NCBI GenBank assembly: GCA_024206195.1
Contig: JAAGZO010000761.1
Coordinates: forward strand, 1 to 5,602
DNA length: 5,602 bases
Direction: 5' to 3'
Source of the DNA: a bacterium
Lineage (GTDB): Archaea > Nanoarchaeota > Nanoarchaeia > Woesearchaeales > UBA10216
In this document: positions 1 through 5,595 of the stretch, piece by piece
Position numbering within the stretch: the stretch's first letter is position 1
Layout of the letters: the number at the start of each line of letters is the position of its first letter
Program-made: the position numbers and the translations under genes
Notes under the pieces: generated by a model
Databases searched by the model: none
Told to the model about the DNA's origin: nothing
Seen by the model: the letters and a program-made list of their open reading frames with translations, nothing else

Positions 1-120
1 AAAGTTTATTAACGTAAAATCAACTTGCTCATCAATTCCGTCAAAAGACGTACTTAAGGTATTTGCAAAAGATGCGCCGCTTACAGACTGCGCTATGATT
101 CCGTGCGTACTTACTAACAT
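1..120 (-). CDS. Partial virion-associated protein, possible LamG/concanavalin-like domain (N-terminal 40 residues)
   Basis: An open frame starts with ATG at 120-118 and runs to the left edge without a stop, giving 40 codons. Its start overlaps the stop of the upstream 150-residue gene by one base (TAATG), a classic coupled junction, and this is why I chose this start. The visible protein begins MLVSTHGIIAQS and contains STSFDGIDEQVDF at residues 24-36. That resembles the FDGxDDYV-type motif near the start of LamG/concanavalin-like beta-sandwich domains, which in phages often occur in surface or appendage proteins that bind glycans. The family reading rests on this short motif only. A surface role fits the fibre-type gene just upstream. 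The remainder of the protein, and so its size and fold, lies outside the window. Confidence 0.6.
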   Translation of the reverse strand, partial: MLVSTHGIIAQSVSGASFANTLSTSFDGIDEQVDFTLINF

Positions 121-572
121 TATGCTTCAAGGTTTCCTGCTACATACCAAAGGTCTGTACTTTTCTTAATCAATGTTGCAATGCCATATTGCCCAACAAT
201 TTTAAGCTTGTTACCTTCTGCGTATAAATTAACGCCTACAGACTTGCCTATACTTGTTTGACCTGTTCCAAGTTGCGCAACTAAAATTTGTGTGCCTATT
301 GGAAAAGCTACTGCGCTATTTAAAGGTATTATGATTTCATTTGCAGATGCGTTGTTTATTTCGACCATTTTATTTTGGTCTGACAATACTAAAGTATAGG
401 TAGCAGACTGCGTGTTAAATTCGATCTCTGTAAGACCTCCTTTTAATTCTGCGCCTGTTATCTTTTTAGAAACATAACCGCCTGCGCCATCATCCTCTGC
501 AATAGCAAACTCGTCTGTTCCTTCTAGATTACTTGCCTTTGCTGTTAGTTGGCTTATCCGTATTTCTGCCAT
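120..572 (-). CDS. Small phage fibre-type / virion surface protein
   Basis: This 150-residue protein has two visible parts. Residues 1-45 (ISQLT, then EGTDEFAIAEDDG, then KKITGAEL) resemble the short N-terminal segment common in phage fibre and collar proteins. Residues 50-150 form a beta-rich block with the run YTLVLSDQNKMVEINNASAN, then IPLNSAVAFPIGTQILV, GTGQTSIG and a final LWYVAGNLEA. That pattern recurs in C-terminal parts of phage tail-fibre and head-fibre proteins. There is no cysteine and no signal peptide. The protein is short for a full receptor-binding fibre, so it may be a head fibre, a decoration protein or an adaptor for a larger fibre. The leader is A/T-rich with no Shine-Dalgarno sequence. 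The start lies inside a 36-codon ORF in another frame, and the stop overlaps the next start by one base. The fibre class is fairly likely; the exact site on the virion is unknown. Confidence 0.65.
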   Translation of the reverse strand: MAEIRISQLTAKASNLEGTDEFAIAEDDGAGGYVSKKITGAELKGGLTEIEFNTQSATYTLVLSDQNKMVEINNASANEIIIPLNSAVAFPIGTQILVAQLGTGQTSIGKSVGVNLYAEGNKLKIVGQYGIATLIKKSTDLWYVAGNLEA

Positions 573-639
573 AATATTTATTTAAAAATGTTTCTAAACG
601 CTTTACGTTCTTTTCCTTTGCTGTATATTTTCTTTTCAT
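529..639 (-). CDS. Small basic ORF (36 codons) coupled by ATGA to the connector gene
   Basis: ATG at 639-637 overlaps the TGA stop of the connector gene (638-636) in an ATGA arrangement. The frame stays open for 36 codons to TAA at 531-529. The protein begins MKRKYTAKEKNVKRLETFLN and ends in TNSKGK. It has 12 Lys/Arg residues, and residues 5-23 could form an amphipathic helix. It fills the 63-base gap between the connector and fibre genes, then overlaps the first 44 bases of the fibre gene in another frame. The ATGA overlap and the otherwise unexplained gap favour a real, translationally coupled gene. Its small size and the overlap with the next gene argue for caution. I do not recognise a family. 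It could be a minor nucleic-acid-binding virion protein, or simply a leader ORF that carries ribosomes to the fibre start. Confidence 0.45.
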   Translation of the reverse strand: MKRKYTAKEKNVKRLETFLNKYYGRNTDKPTNSKGK

Positions 640-1136
640 AAAACCCAACCTGCGAAGCCATTGTCTGTACTTGGATTTACGTCAGATCCTGTGTTGCTTG
701 AATACTCAGGAAATAACGTACTGTTATCGCATATATAGTCAATGAATCTTTGTTTATAATATTCTGCTGTTTGCCTTTCTTGCTCCTTTAGAAAATCAAC
801 CTCTTCTTTACTTGCTGTTTCGCTGTTTTCGCTGCCATGTTTATAGATTCCTTTGTTGCCGATGGTATAAGCTCCAAAAGGCAGGTACATGACCATTGCG
901 TAATGAATTAAAACAGGCTTTATGTAATCTTTTAAAAGGCTTAAATAAGGATCCGCAAGCGTTCCTGCAATAATATCTGCTTGTATCTTTTCAAGCAAAT
1001 CCGTTCCTGTCATATTTTGGATATGAATGTCCTGCGCTTGGCTGATATACTGAATGAAAGTATCAGTATCAATATTACCATTCATTGACGTAAATTTTAC
1101 AACGTCTGCTCGTGAAATAAGTAGTGCTTTTGCCAT
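636..1136 (-). CDS. Probable head-tail connector / adaptor protein (DUF6712-like)
   Basis: This 166-residue, mainly helical protein follows the portal gene by only 3 bases, the usual place for a gp6-type connector that binds the portal ring and joins it to the tail. Residues 8-60 (SRADVVKFTSMNG, then TFIQYISQAQDIHIQNMTGTDLL) have the look of the N-terminal helices of phage connector proteins. Residues 69-100 contain KDYIKPVLIHYAMVMYLPF followed by NKGIYKH, and residues 101-133 hold a long charged helix (SKEEVDFLKEQERQTAEYY). The C-terminus is FPEYSSNTGSDVNPSTDN and ends GWVL. I associate this pattern with a connector-like family annotated in Bacteroidota phages (DUF6712, from memory). There is one cysteine (C136) and no membrane segment. 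The stop TGA overlaps a downstream ATG. The role follows from position and general look; no structure comparison was possible. Confidence 0.65.
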   Translation of the reverse strand: MAKALLISRADVVKFTSMNGNIDTDTFIQYISQAQDIHIQNMTGTDLLEKIQADIIAGTLADPYLSLLKDYIKPVLIHYAMVMYLPFGAYTIGNKGIYKHGSENSETASKEEVDFLKEQERQTAEYYKQRFIDYICDNSTLFPEYSSNTGSDVNPSTDNGFAGWVL

Positions 1137-1139
1137 GTT

Positions 1140-2906
1140 TTAACCTTTGTAATTTGGGTGATGTCCATTGTCAGGCATATCCTTTGGAGCAATCTTTGCC
1201 TGCTGCCTTCCTCTAGGTGTAGGCTTATAGCTTTTAGGTATGCTTTCTACTTCCTCAGAGCTGCTTAAAGCTTTATCCTCATAGTATGAGCCATCTTTCT
1301 TTTTCTTAAGGCGATAAAGCTGCTCAGACCAATAATGTCCGCAGTTAACACCGCCCTTAAATTTGAATAAATCATACGATTGCCCTTTATGCCCTAGCTT
1401 TTTATTTACGCCTTCTCTAGAGGCCTTATCAATATCCTCTAATCTATAAACAACACCTCTGTTGGTTCTAGCCATCATTGTTTTACAGAAATCTCTAGAA
1501 TTTCCTGAGCTATATTTTTGAGAATATTTGTATCTGACTTTATAGATTGATTTATCTAATTGGCTGCTTCTGCTAGGAAATGATTTAATGACATCTGCTA
1601 ACTTTCTAAGCTTGCTTTTTTTGTTGTCTATTTCCTCAATCCATTCGTCTAAATCTCCGTTTTCATTTTTAAAAGCTCTCTCATCTACAAGCTCCCAATT
1701 TTCGTCAATCTCTTCGCCTTCTAAATGGTCCAGGATTTGCTCGCCTTCCTTATCTGAAAAATCTTTGTTTAATTCTAGGCCTGTTTCCTCTTGTACTTGT
1801 TCCTCAGTAACAGCATTCTCTAAATCAACGAACTCCAAAGGCTTTAACGTTCTAAAGAATAGATTTAAACTAATTCCGTTATACGCTAGAATCTGCTCAA
1901 ACGCATCTAGCAAAAGTTCCTGCATGGGCGCAATTATCATATTTGAGAAAAGCGCAAACGAGTCTTTTAATTCATCGGCATTCGAAGAGAAACCGTTGCT
2001 GCTTGCAATTCCAAATAAAAGCGGACTCGTGACATTGTGAGAAAGCATGATTTTTCTCAAGCATTCCTCGCTGAGCGTAGAGTATAAGTCAGGCGCATCG
2101 TTTACAGGCATCGCATCGACTGTGGTCTTGCTGTCTTGGTTGTTATTAAAACTTACAATGACCTTGTCTCCTGTTGTTCCTGTAAGCTGAGAAAGCACCT
2201 TGTTTTTAATCATAAGCTGCTGCTCCTCTGCAGGGACTCCATTGTTGAAATTGACCACAGACCGACCTGAGAATCCTCTTTCGCATTCGTTTATAAGATA
2301 CTCGCTAATATCCTCTTCTAAAACTGCGTAAGGTATTCCGCCTGTATAATCAACTAGGGCGTAGTATTTTAAACCTACGCTGTAAGGCTTGACAAAAAAG
2401 ATTTCAATAGGATCATTTGAGCATCCAAAAGCGCTAATTCTTTTAGGCTCATATTTCTTTGTATCTGTCCAATCGTCGCTGTAGTAATAACCTTCTACCT
2501 TTCCGTCTTCGTTGCACTTTTCTGCTCGTAATAATTGAACAGGAATATGATGCACTTGAGCAATCTTTTTTCTATCCTTTGTATAGATTACTTGCATTGC
2601 GCATTGGCCTAGTAGTTTAATATCTGTACATAGATGCCTTACGCATTCTTTGCTCAATAGCGCCATCATATGAGCGTACTCATTAGGCTTTCTATTTGCA
2701 TCTGTAGCTGATAGGCCTCTGCCATAGACTAAACGGATAACGTTGTTTATAATAGCGTTGTTTGTTGTGCTATTCGTGTATCTGTCAATAAGATAACCAT
2801 AATAGTTATTGTCATCTCCGTACTCAACCCAATTGTCTCGTTTAGATTCTTTGATTACAGGAGCTTCATAACCTGATAGCTCTAATATGTGAACGTTGTT
2901 ACTCAT
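1140..2906 (-). CDS. Phage portal protein with C-terminal Cys/His domain (possible MuF-like minor-head fusion)
   Basis: Portal proteins form the dodecameric ring at one capsid vertex through which DNA is packaged and ejected. The first 360 or so of 588 residues look like a portal: an N-terminal YGDDNNYYGYLIDRYTNSTT segment (29-48), IINNVIRLVYGRGL (52-65), VHHIPVQLLRAEK (118-130), a polar loop region, then a long helical stem with LRKIMLSHNVTSPLLFGIA (283-301) and NADELKDSFALFSNMIIAPM (309-328). The HNVTSPLLFGI stretch is typical of PBSX/HK97-type portals. Residues 361-430 are an acidic linker with 27 Asp/Glu of 70. Residues 455-535 form a separate basic domain with SRDFC (C474), GHKG (H506) and KGGVNCGHYW (C522, H524). 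The length is well above the 400-500 residues usual for a portal, which fits an added domain. The start overlaps the upstream gene's stop by 8 bases. The portal call is strong; the identity of the C-terminal domain is tentative. Confidence 0.85.
   Translation of the reverse strand: MSNNVHILELSGYEAPVIKESKRDNWVEYGDDNNYYGYLIDRYTNSTTNNAIINNVIRLVYGRGLSATDANRKPNEYAHMMALLSKECVRHLCTDIKLLGQCAMQVIYTKDRKKIAQVHHIPVQLLRAEKCNEDGKVEGYYYSDDWTDTKKYEPKRISAFGCSNDPIEIFFVKPYSVGLKYYALVDYTGGIPYAVLEEDISEYLINECERGFSGRSVVNFNNGVPAEEQQLMIKNKVLSQLTGTTGDKVIVSFNNNQDSKTTVDAMPVNDAPDLYSTLSEECLRKIMLSHNVTSPLLFGIASSNGFSSNADELKDSFALFSNMIIAPMQELLLDAFEQILAYNGISLNLFFRTLKPLEFVDLENAVTEEQVQEETGLELNKDFSDKEGEQILDHLEGEEIDENWELVDERAFKNENGDLDEWIEEIDNKKSKLRKLADVIKSFPSRSSQLDKSIYKVRYKYSQKYSSGNSRDFCKTMMARTNRGVVYRLEDIDKASREGVNKKLGHKGQSYDLFKFKGGVNCGHYWSEQLYRLKKKKDGSYYEDKALSSSEEVESIPKSYKPTPRGRQQAKIAPKDMPDNGHHPNYKG
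1302..1544 (-). other. C-terminal Cys/His domain of the portal protein (residues about 455-535)
   Basis: This part of the portal gene encodes YKVRYKYSQKYSSGNSRDFC, then a VYRLEDIDKAS segment, LGHKGQSYDLFKFKGG and NCGHYW, ending in SEQLYRLKKKKDG. The order R-x-F-C, a central acidic segment, a gap and a C-terminal N-C-x-H motif is reminiscent of the C-terminal half of MuF/SPP1 gp7-like minor head proteins, where a first Cys-bearing turn is followed by a PxHPNCRC-type motif. The match is by eye and partial: the classic HPNCRC string is absent. C474, H506, C522 and H524 could form a metal site or a disulfide. Other possibilities are a portal-specific packaging domain unrelated to MuF. Confidence 0.4.
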
Positions 2907-3249
2907 ACATTATAAATTCATTTGTGCTGACGTTGGATATGTACTCGCCATCATTTACGGAATAATTAACTACAGGCGTTTGGTCAGTTACAAAGATTCT
3001 GTCTTTATGCACTACCGTTGCGCCATTTCTTAGCTCTAAGGTATAAAAGGAATCTTTAACAAGGCTAAAATCTCCATTTACAAACGTTGCGTTTATGGTA
3101 TCGTAATAATCTCCATTTATGCTGCTTGTAATTGTTATCTCGGTTGTAACATTTGTAGATTCGCCTCTGATAAATAAACCGTCATAGGTTTGGCTTCTAG
3201 GTATAAAGCTAAAACTCTGCTCTGTTAATATTGGCTGTAGTATTATCAT
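2899..3249 (-). CDS. Small beta-rich phage protein of unknown function upstream of portal
   Basis: This 116-residue protein alternates short hydrophobic strands with polar turns, as expected for a single beta-sandwich (Ig-like) domain. Visible segments are FSFIPRSQTYDGLFIRGEST (13-32), the strand pair TTEITITSSINGDYYD (35-50), FYTLELRNGATVVHKDRIFV (68-87) and the tail YISNVSTNEFIMYE (103-116). It has no cysteine, signal peptide or membrane segment. The IFVTDQ and NEFIxYE ends look like a family I have seen next to structural genes of Bacteroidota phages, but I know no assigned function. It is the first gene after the strong terminator, and its last 8 bases overlap the portal start, so the two are probably translated together. 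It may be a capsid decoration or portal-vertex protein, but that is inference. Confidence 0.6.
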   Translation of the reverse strand: MIILQPILTEQSFSFIPRSQTYDGLFIRGESTNVTTEITITSSINGDYYDTINATFVNGDFSLVKDSFYTLELRNGATVVHKDRIFVTDQTPVVNYSVNDGEYISNVSTNEFIMYE

Positions 3250-3303
3250 GCTGTATATATAACTGAATTTGGCATTATTTGTTTCTTATTGGATCCTGGA
3301 AAC

Positions 3304-3330
3304 AAAAAAAGCGCCTATTTCTAGACGCTT
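3304..3330 (-). terminator. Strong intrinsic terminator after the 195-residue virion gene
   Basis: On the minus strand positions 3330-3309 read AAGCGTCTA-GAAA-TAGGCGCTT. This folds into a 9-bp stem with one G-T wobble, closed by a GAAA (GNRA-type) tetraloop. It is followed by T at 3308-3304, making a run of seven T when the stem's last two are counted. It starts 28 bases past the stop of the 195-residue gene and 54 bases before the next ATG. This is a textbook rho-independent terminator, seen directly in the sequence. Genes below it (the 116-residue protein, portal and onward) must then depend on read-through or a separate promoter. Confidence 0.85.
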
Positions 3331-3358
3331 AATTACACATTATGAAAGGTAAGGAAAC

Positions 3359-3946
3359 TTATACTACTATCTGAGCATCTCCTGCGCTGCTTGCAAATAA
3401 TGTTGCTAGCTCTGCCTCGCTAGTTGCTAATAAGAAATTCGCAGGTAGCTCCTCTTGCGCTGTGAACGTAAGCGAATACCCATTAAAATCTCCAAGTGCA
3501 GCTCCGCTAGAAATTTCTCCTGCAGAGACATCTGCGCCTTGGTCTAAGCCCATTAAAAAGAATTGGTCTGTCATAGTCCTTACGACTATTCTTGGTCTTC
3601 CGTAAGCCAAAAGCTTGACATTTTTGTGAGTTACAACGTCTTGTCTCTTTAATGCTGCCACTAAAGTTTGTTCAAAGAATGTTGTCCCTGCATCCCTAGA
3701 GCTGTTAATGCTTGTCGTGAAGGAATTGGTTGTTGATTTTAATTCGAATTTAAAAATCTGTAATTGAGCTGTATCGTCTACAGGTGCCCAATCTATAATT
3801 TCGTCAACGTTGTCTCCTGTTCCGTAAGTTACATACGTTGGAGAATCTGAGTTTAAGTCATCGTAATTGATTAGATACATTGTCTTAAGTCCGCTTACGG
3901 AGTCCTTGCACTGTTCAATTCGACCTGCTGTGATGTCACACGCCAT
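3359..3946 (-). CDS. Phage virion structural protein, candidate tail tube / major tail protein
   Basis: This 195-residue protein starts MACDITAGRIEQCKDSVSGL, then YLINYDDLN (24-32). The middle holds LQIFKFELKSTTNSFTTSIN (62-81), DAGTTFFEQTLVAALKRQD (85-103) and KNVKLLAYGRPRIVVRTMTD (108-127). The C-terminal part has FFLMGLDQGADVSAGEISSG (129-148) and LGDFNGYSLTFTAQEELPAN (151-170). A helix flanked by long strands, followed by a GDxxGYxLTFxxxE end, is a layout I associate with tail-tube-like proteins and with a structural protein common in Bacteroidota phages. It follows the capsid gene and has its own terminator-like hairpins on both sides, as expected for a highly expressed virion component. 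Two cysteines (C3, C13) lie near the N-terminus. That it is a virion protein is likely; tail tube rather than decoration or head completion is a guess. Confidence 0.6.
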   Translation of the reverse strand: MACDITAGRIEQCKDSVSGLKTMYLINYDDLNSDSPTYVTYGTGDNVDEIIDWAPVDDTAQLQIFKFELKSTTNSFTTSINSSRDAGTTFFEQTLVAALKRQDVVTHKNVKLLAYGRPRIVVRTMTDQFFLMGLDQGADVSAGEISSGAALGDFNGYSLTFTAQEELPANFLLATSEAELATLFASSAGDAQIVV

Positions 3947-3966
3947 TTTATTTAGTTTTTATGAAT

Positions 3967-3998
3967 AAAAAAAGGCAGGCAATCTTACCCACCTTTTT
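3967..3998 (-). terminator. Terminator-like hairpin after the major capsid gene
   Basis: On the minus strand, positions 3998-3988 read AAAAAGGTGGG and pair with CCTGCCTTTTT at 3979-3969. This makes an 11-bp stem with two G-T wobbles around an 8-base loop (3987-3980). The T-run extends to 3967, seven T in all, then ATT. It begins 17 bases past the capsid stop and ends 20 bases before the next ATG. Because some of the T-run is used in the stem and there are wobbles, it is probably a partial terminator or attenuator that lets some transcripts through. It may also protect the 3' end of the capsid message. Confidence 0.6.
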
Positions 3999-4015
3999 CT
4001 AATTCTGATTAATTA

Positions 4016-4948
4016 TTAAGAATAAACTACGCAATCGTTAGGAATACCTACCTGAGCGCCACAAGACATTCTCATAACAATTCTTACGTTGTCTGAACCG
4101 TCATATAAATGTACAGGGATCACAGCCGCCTCTTGGTGGTCTGCTAGTAAAGATGTTCCGAAATATAGGTTGCTAGTTTGCGCTGCTACCATGTTATTGT
4201 CTGCCAATCCGTTAGCAACAAATACAGGAATACCATCGAAAGACAATGCTCCGTTAGTGTACCATTGCGTTCCTTTGTTGTCAGTACCGTTAGCTCCAAG
4301 ACCTGCTGCTGCAAAACCACCAAGCGCTCTTACGTAAGCTCTTGCAACATTAGAAGAAACATACAATTTTAAATCCTCAGCACCGTAGACCGTTGTTGGA
4401 ATAGCGTCAATTACCGCTCCCATTTGGTCGATTACATTCGCTGCGTCAATAGCAACCGCTGCAATATCCTGAGCTGCAGGAAGGCCTGCTGCATTTAAGA
4501 TAGTAGTAATACCATCATAAGCATTTGCTCCTGCAACACCTGTCCAAAGTAAAGTCTCATTTGAAGCTGCTACTTTAGAAGCAACATAACCTAGTAGGTA
4601 ATCCTCAAAAGATGCAGGAATGTCTGCGAATGCAGATGCGCCCATCTCAGCCGCTGACCATGAGTTATGGAATTGTGAGCGACAAAGCTGTAGGTTTACT
4701 TGCATATCTTTTACTTCAAGTACAGACTCACCCATAGTAACGGTACGAGTATCATCGAAGTCGCAAGTTGCGTCAGTTAATAATGTGTTAGTGTCCAAAG
4801 TTTGTAAAACTTCTTTGAATTTAACATTTTCTAAAACGGTTACTCCACCGTTTTCAATTGTTGGAGCGCTTAAAAGTGCCGCAGAGATATATTTACCTGC
4901 TGCTTTACCTGCATAAGTGCTTCCTGGAAAAGTTGGCTGATCTGCCAT
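4016..4948 (-). CDS. Major capsid protein (HK97-fold type)
   Basis: This 310-residue protein would form the icosahedral shell. Its layout suits the HK97 fold: an N-terminal arm (MADQPTFPGS and a helix around 12-27), a likely E-loop and P-domain strand region at 39-85 (LENVKFKEVLQTLDTNT, then ATCDFDDTRTV and GESVLEVKDMQVNLQLC), a long helical segment 111-135 (PASFEDYLLGYVASKVAA, then NETLLWTG), and an alanine/glycine-rich A-domain with LKLYVSSNVARAYVRAL (193-209), GIPVFVANGLAD (239-250) and a strand-rich end DNVRIVMRMSCGAQVGIPND. Four cysteines are C62, C89, C296 and C306. The length is typical. No cleaved delta domain is obvious; scaffold function appears to be in the separate upstream gene. 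The leader is AT-rich with no clear Shine-Dalgarno sequence, and the gene sits 23 bases after the scaffold-like gene. Fold assignment is from composition, order and context. Confidence 0.85.
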   Translation of the reverse strand: MADQPTFPGSTYAGKAAGKYISAALLSAPTIENGGVTVLENVKFKEVLQTLDTNTLLTDATCDFDDTRTVTMGESVLEVKDMQVNLQLCRSQFHNSWSAAEMGASAFADIPASFEDYLLGYVASKVAASNETLLWTGVAGANAYDGITTILNAAGLPAAQDIAAVAIDAANVIDQMGAVIDAIPTTVYGAEDLKLYVSSNVARAYVRALGGFAAAGLGANGTDNKGTQWYTNGALSFDGIPVFVANGLADNNMVAAQTSNLYFGTSLLADHQEAAVIPVHLYDGSDNVRIVMRMSCGAQVGIPNDCVVYS

Positions 4949-4971
4949 AATTTTTAGGTTTTAATTATTAA

Positions 4972-5595
4972 TTATTTATTTAATTTTCTGTAAATTCTGT
5001 CTAGAGTAGTTTCCGTTCTATTCTGAGCGTACAAAATTCTTTCTGTTTCTTGTTTGTTTTCAGGATTAAAAGAAATAGGCTTTACTGCAGGATCCAATTC
5101 CTCTGTAGATAATTCCGTTTTTTCCTCAACTACTTCCTCAGTTACTTCCTCAACTTTAGAAAGTTTTTCAATCTGAGACTTAAGCTCTTCATTTTCTTTT
5201 TTCAAAGCTTCAATTTCTGTGAAATAAGTTTCTTTGCTTACAGATTCAACGACCTTTTTAACAGGCTTAACCTCTTCTGCTGCCATGTCTTCTTCTTTTT
5301 CTTCGTATTCCTTTTCTGCTTCCTCTTCAATAACTTCCTCTTCTGCGGCCTCTTCTTTGATTTCTGCAATGATGCCTTCCTCAGCTACTACTAAAATCAT
5401 TCCATCCTCCATTTTGTACTCGCCTACAGGCAATGGGATTCTTTGTTCATCTTCTGTGATAATTACAACCTCAGCCTCTGCCTCAAAAGCATCTGCTTCA
5501 ATAATTGTAACGCCATCCTCTAGCTTTCTTTGTTCTAGCTTTATCTCCATTCCGAGCAGCTCGCGTACTTTGTTAAGTAATGTTATTTCTTTCAT
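4972..5595 (-). CDS. Scaffold-like acidic coiled-coil head protein
   Basis: This 207-residue protein directly precedes the major capsid gene, the usual place for a scaffold. Residues 24-80 are a small beta domain (LEDGVTIIEADAFEAEAEVV, then IPLPVGEYKMEDGMILVV and EEGIIAEI). Residues 72-108 are highly acidic, with 20 Asp/Glu in 37. Residues 125-150 have a heptad-like coiled coil (FTEIEALKKENEELKSQIEK). The C-terminus has KPISFNPENKQETER (172-186) and a basic helix RTETTLDRIYRKLNK (193-207). Acidic, helical proteins with a basic C-terminal helix that contacts the capsid protein are typical scaffolds. No protease motif is seen. The chosen ATG is preceded by TAATAAA, but no in-frame stop lies between it and the window edge, so a longer N-terminus cannot be excluded. 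An internal Met104 could start a shorter form. The role is inferred from composition and position. Confidence 0.65.
   Translation of the reverse strand: MKEITLLNKVRELLGMEIKLEQRKLEDGVTIIEADAFEAEAEVVIITEDEQRIPLPVGEYKMEDGMILVVAEEGIIAEIKEEAAEEEVIEEEAEKEYEEKEEDMAAEEVKPVKKVVESVSKETYFTEIEALKKENEELKSQIEKLSKVEEVTEEVVEEKTELSTEELDPAVKPISFNPENKQETERILYAQNRTETTLDRIYRKLNK

Noticed and set aside
1588..2040. 150-codon plus-strand ORF, Ser-rich
   Set aside because: It lies wholly inside the portal gene on the opposite strand. Its Ser/Phe/Lys-rich composition mirrors the acidic linker codons and it has no recognisable domain; an antisense shadow.
3250..3303. Possible promoter before the 116-residue gene (minus-strand TATATA just upstream of the ATG)
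   Set aside because: The TATATA is only a few bases from the start codon, has no matching -35 or -33 element, and no TAnnTTTG motif is present on the minus strand. AT-rich DNA gives such strings by chance.
4089..4372. Two plus-strand ORFs of 82 and 64 codons
   Set aside because: They lie opposite the well-supported major capsid gene, overlap each other in different frames and show no domain or leader.
4620..4916. 98-codon plus-strand ORF
   Set aside because: Antisense to the major capsid gene; no recognisable protein features.
4949..4971. AT-rich gap before the capsid gene as a promoter or hairpin
   Set aside because: It consists of TTAATTATTAATT-type low-complexity sequence; self-complementarity is expected from A/T alone and there is no GC stem or promoter element.
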